Below, piece after piece: positions 5,028-5,122 of a stretch of DNA of 5,122 nt. The notes under the pieces are model-generated. The model saw nothing but the letters and a program-made list of their open reading frames with translations. It made no database searches and was not told where the DNA came from. Numbering within the stretch: position 1 is the stretch's first letter; the number at the start of each line of letters is the position of its first letter. Location: NCBI GenBank assembly GCA_031289875.1, contig JAITOO010000124.1, positions 1 to 5,122 of the forward strand. The letters are read 5' to 3'. The position numbers and the translations under genes are program-made. The stretch comes from Flavobacteriaceae bacterium (GTDB lineage: Bacteria; Bacteroidota; Bacteroidia; Flavobacteriales; Weeksellaceae).

Positions 5028-5122
5028 ATGTTACACACTACAGAAATTCAGTGTCCTCATTGTAACAGCTATACATGATTGCAATGAAAGTGCAAATAAA
5101 AGAAATCTTACCATGATGTAAA
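5028..5122 (+). pseudogene. Remnant of an IS1-type InsA N-terminal zinc ribbon
   Basis: The ATG at 5028 opens a 16-codon frame, MLHTTEIQCPHCNSYT, ended by TGA at 5076. CPHC (5052-5063) is the first half of the zinc ribbon that begins IS1-type InsA proteins. If the same frame is read through, the stops are followed by fragments KCK and KKSYHDVK, which resemble the second half of such a ribbon (xCxxCxKxY). In-frame stops lie at 5076 (TGA), 5085 (TGA) and 5097 (TAA), and only about nine codons separate the two halves instead of about twenty, suggesting an internal deletion as well as point decay. The frame continues past the window end. The assignment rests on a short motif and position just inside an IS1-like end. 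Confidence 0.45.

Larger units (their letters stand above)
4970..5122 (+). mobile_element. Probable left end of a decayed IS1-family insertion sequence (continues past window)
   Basis: From 4970 the sequence starts GGTAGTGTCTCAAATTATC, which resembles the GGTgaTG/GGTAATGACTCCAAcTTA-type terminal repeats of IS1-family elements as I remember them. It is followed within 60 nt by a strong -7 box and a short reading frame coding a CPHC zinc-ribbon start as in InsA. The right end and any target-site duplication lie outside the window, so the borders are provisional; 4969 is also possible because the sequence has three G's in a row. The element abuts the nnr stop codon but does not disrupt the gene. 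Confidence 0.5.

Noticed and set aside
5076..5099. TGA read as a sense codon in the IS remnant (alternative genetic code)
   Set aside because: A TAA stop also interrupts the frame and every other gene in the window reads normally with the standard code; decay is the simpler explanation.

Overview
The window looks like ordinary chromosomal DNA from a member of Bacteroidota, most likely Flavobacteriia. The supporting signs are an AT-rich composition, start codons preceded by A-rich leaders with no Shine-Dalgarno sequence, repeated TAnnTTTG-type -7 promoter boxes, and protein variants typical of that phylum: an AccD without zinc-ribbon cysteines, a ~400-residue 'Ald' beginning GIFTPFSEKEL, and a fused NAD(P)HX epimerase/dehydratase. 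The species cannot be named from this sequence.

Layout. The left half is read on the minus strand. Starting from the centre and moving left, it holds tsaE (tRNA t6A ATPase), an alanine-dehydrogenase-like gene starting 1 nt after tsaE, a small single-pass membrane protein of unknown function, and accD (acetyl-CoA carboxylase beta subunit, 3' end outside the window). The first three look like one operon. accD appears to have its own promoter. The right half is read on the plus strand and holds a 3-methyladenine DNA glycosylase gene, then the bifunctional nnr gene for NAD(P)H-hydrate repair. The window ends in what looks like the left end of an IS1-family insertion sequence with a decayed transposase reading frame, starting about 7 nt after the nnr stop codon.

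Control. The two gene groups diverge from a 71-nt region (2815-2885). It carries two TAnnTTTG boxes in inverted orientation, each near the expected -33 position of the other promoter. The tsaE box is so close to the ATG that a leaderless mRNA is predicted.

Function. All the recognised genes are housekeeping: fatty-acid synthesis, tRNA modification, amino-acid or nicotinamide metabolism, DNA alkylation repair and cofactor repair. I found no defence system, CRISPR array, RNA gene or biosynthetic cluster, and nothing I would call a new biological system. The points most worth a second look are the missing catalytic residues in the 'Ald' protein, the divergent promoter with a probable leaderless tsaE, a degenerate 8-nt-period array between ald and the membrane-protein gene, and the decayed IS1-like end. 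There is no gene-free stretch longer than 300 bases.
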